Assembly: GCF_000724085.1 (NCBI RefSeq) | Contig: NZ_CCDL010000003.1 | Coordinates: 372,001 to 436,000 of the forward strand | Direction: 5' to 3' | Length of the DNA: 64,000 bases | Source: Oceanobacillus manasiensis | Lineage (GTDB): Bacteria; Bacillota; Bacilli; Bacillales; Amphibacillaceae | Shown: piece after piece, positions 63,213-64,000 of the stretch | Numbering within the stretch: position 1 is the stretch's first letter | How the letters are laid out: every line of letters begins with the position of its first letter | Program-made: the position numbers and the translations under genes | The notes under the pieces: generated by a model | The model's input: only the letters and a program-made list of their open reading frames with translations | What the model was told of the DNA's origin: nothing | The model's database searches: none

Positions 63213-64000
63213 CCGTTTAGAACGACGCCACCGTTTACGTGGAGCATTTGGCCACTGACATAACTGGAATCCTCTGAAGCTAAATAAACGTAAGCAGGTG
63301 CTAATTCCTGAGGCTGTCCCGGCCGTTTCATTGGAGTCTGTCCTCCAAAATTGTCCACTTTTTCTTCTGTGAAAGTAGAAGGGATAAGTGGTGTCCAAAT
63401 TGGTCCTGGGGCTACGCCATTCACGCGAATCCCTTGATCTGCAAGTGCACCAGATAGTGAGCGTGTAAAGGAAGTGATAGCCCCTTTTGTTGCAGAATAA
63501 TCAATGAGATCGGTACTTCCCTGGTATGCCGTAATGGAAGAGGTATTTATTATGGAACTACCTTCCTTTAAGTTAGGTAAAACAGCTTTCGTTAGGTAAA
63601 ACATACTAAATATGTTCGTTCGAAAAGTCTTTTCAAGTTGCTCGCTTGTAATGTCCATAAAGCTACCTTGAGGGTGTTGTTCTGCTGCATTGTTTACTAA
63701 GATGTTTATTTTCTTAAATTTTTCCATTGTTTCCGTGACGGCTGCTTCACAAAAGGATTGATTTCCAATATCTCCGCTAATGAGCAAACATTTCTGTCCG
63801 TTTTGTTCTACTAATCTTTTTGTTTCTTCTGCATCCTCATGTTCATCGAGGTAAATAATTGCCACGTCTGCCCCTTCTTTGGCGAAATGTAGACTAACAG
63901 CTCGTCCAATTCCACTATCTCCACCTGTAACTAGAGCTACTTTGTCTTTTAGTTTATTACTTCCCTGATAATTCTCACGTATATATTCTGGTTCAGGGTT
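63209..64000 (-). CDS. SDR-family oxidoreductase, 5' end outside window
   Basis: The minus-strand frame stays open to the right edge: 263 residues without a start. NAD(P) motif TGGDSGIGRA, NNAAEQHPQG, catalytic Ser in NTSSITAYQGS and YSATKGA (Tyr and Lys) are all present, with C-terminal SSYVSGQMLHVNGG. It resembles YhxC/YdaD-like dehydrogenases with an N-terminal extension. The substrate is unknown. The stop codon coincides with mini-element copy 5. Confidence 0.88.
   Translation of the reverse strand, partial: NPEPEYIRENYQGSNKLKDKVALVTGGDSGIGRAVSLHFAKEGADVAIIYLDEHEDAEETKRLVEQNGQKCLLISGDIGNQSFCEAAVTETMEKFKKINILVNNAAEQHPQGSFMDITSEQLEKTFRTNIFSMFYLTKAVLPNLKEGSSIINTSSITAYQGSTDLIDYSATKGAITSFTRSLSGALADQGIRVNGVAPGPIWTPLIPSTFTEEKVDNFGGQTPMKRPGQPQELAPAYVYLASEDSSYVSGQMLHVNGGVVLNG

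Overview
The window looks like chromosome of a low-GC, endospore-forming, probably halotolerant Bacillaceae (Oceanobacillus/Virgibacillus-like). Gene order follows the Bacillus subtilis yheA-yha-hit-ecs-pbpF-hemEHY-yhf-comK-yhj-sip-addBA-gerP-yisL block closely. A complete gerP operon shows sporulation, and an osmoprotectant uptake locus sits where B. subtilis has scoC. I see no rRNA, tRNA, CRISPR array, prophage or full-length transposase.

Layout. 1-4360: edge of an unrecognised gene, yheA, a crotonase-like enzyme, yhzD and the YhaQ/YhaP ABC exporter. 4517-10603: nuclease locus yhaO-yhaN, a GbsR-type regulator, yhaM, yhaL. 10667-13222: prsA and small membrane or unknown genes. 13248-18167: GbsR/OpuAR-type repressor and opuAA-AB-AC, followed by a second binding protein whose two lobes are in the opposite order. 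18435-23922: yhaH, trpP with a TRAP-like leader, hit, ecsAB, amidohydrolase. 24153-30855: ferritin-like protein, PAP2 phosphatase, MFS transporter, liaFSR, bdbCD, hmoB. 31075-36853: class A PBP and hemEHY (coproporphyrin-dependent haem branch). 37348-44359: GNAT protein, pepF, yhfH, yhfI, lplJ and an acyl-CoA ligase with a FadR operator. 44648-54523: comK, yhjD, yhjE, a signal peptidase, addBA. 54608-64000: gerPF-PA, DUF418 protein, rocD, yisL, DUF3231 protein, a membrane-anchored amylase homologue lacking its catalytic residues, and a partial SDR dehydrogenase.

Two families of small dispersed repeats occupy intergenic space. Six copies (about 90-156 bp) of a hairpin-rich element bounded by TTTAT all point the same way. 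Five lie at or close to the 3' ends of minus-strand genes, and in three the host gene's stop codon lies in the terminal TTTAT. The architecture suggests a non-autonomous IS200/IS605-type element, possibly with an omega-RNA-like scaffold. Two copies of a longer element with CTGGGACATAA inverted ends and a GC-rich core lie between convergent genes.

Most promising for follow-up: the canonical and circularly permuted OpuAC pair with its operator and structured leader; the predicted pseudo-amylase; the stop-codon-inserted mini-elements; and the regulatory sites readable by eye (FadR box, TRAP triplets, sigma-K promoter, LexA-like boxes, ComK box). Function calls rest on motif recognition and synteny from memory; no database search was run.
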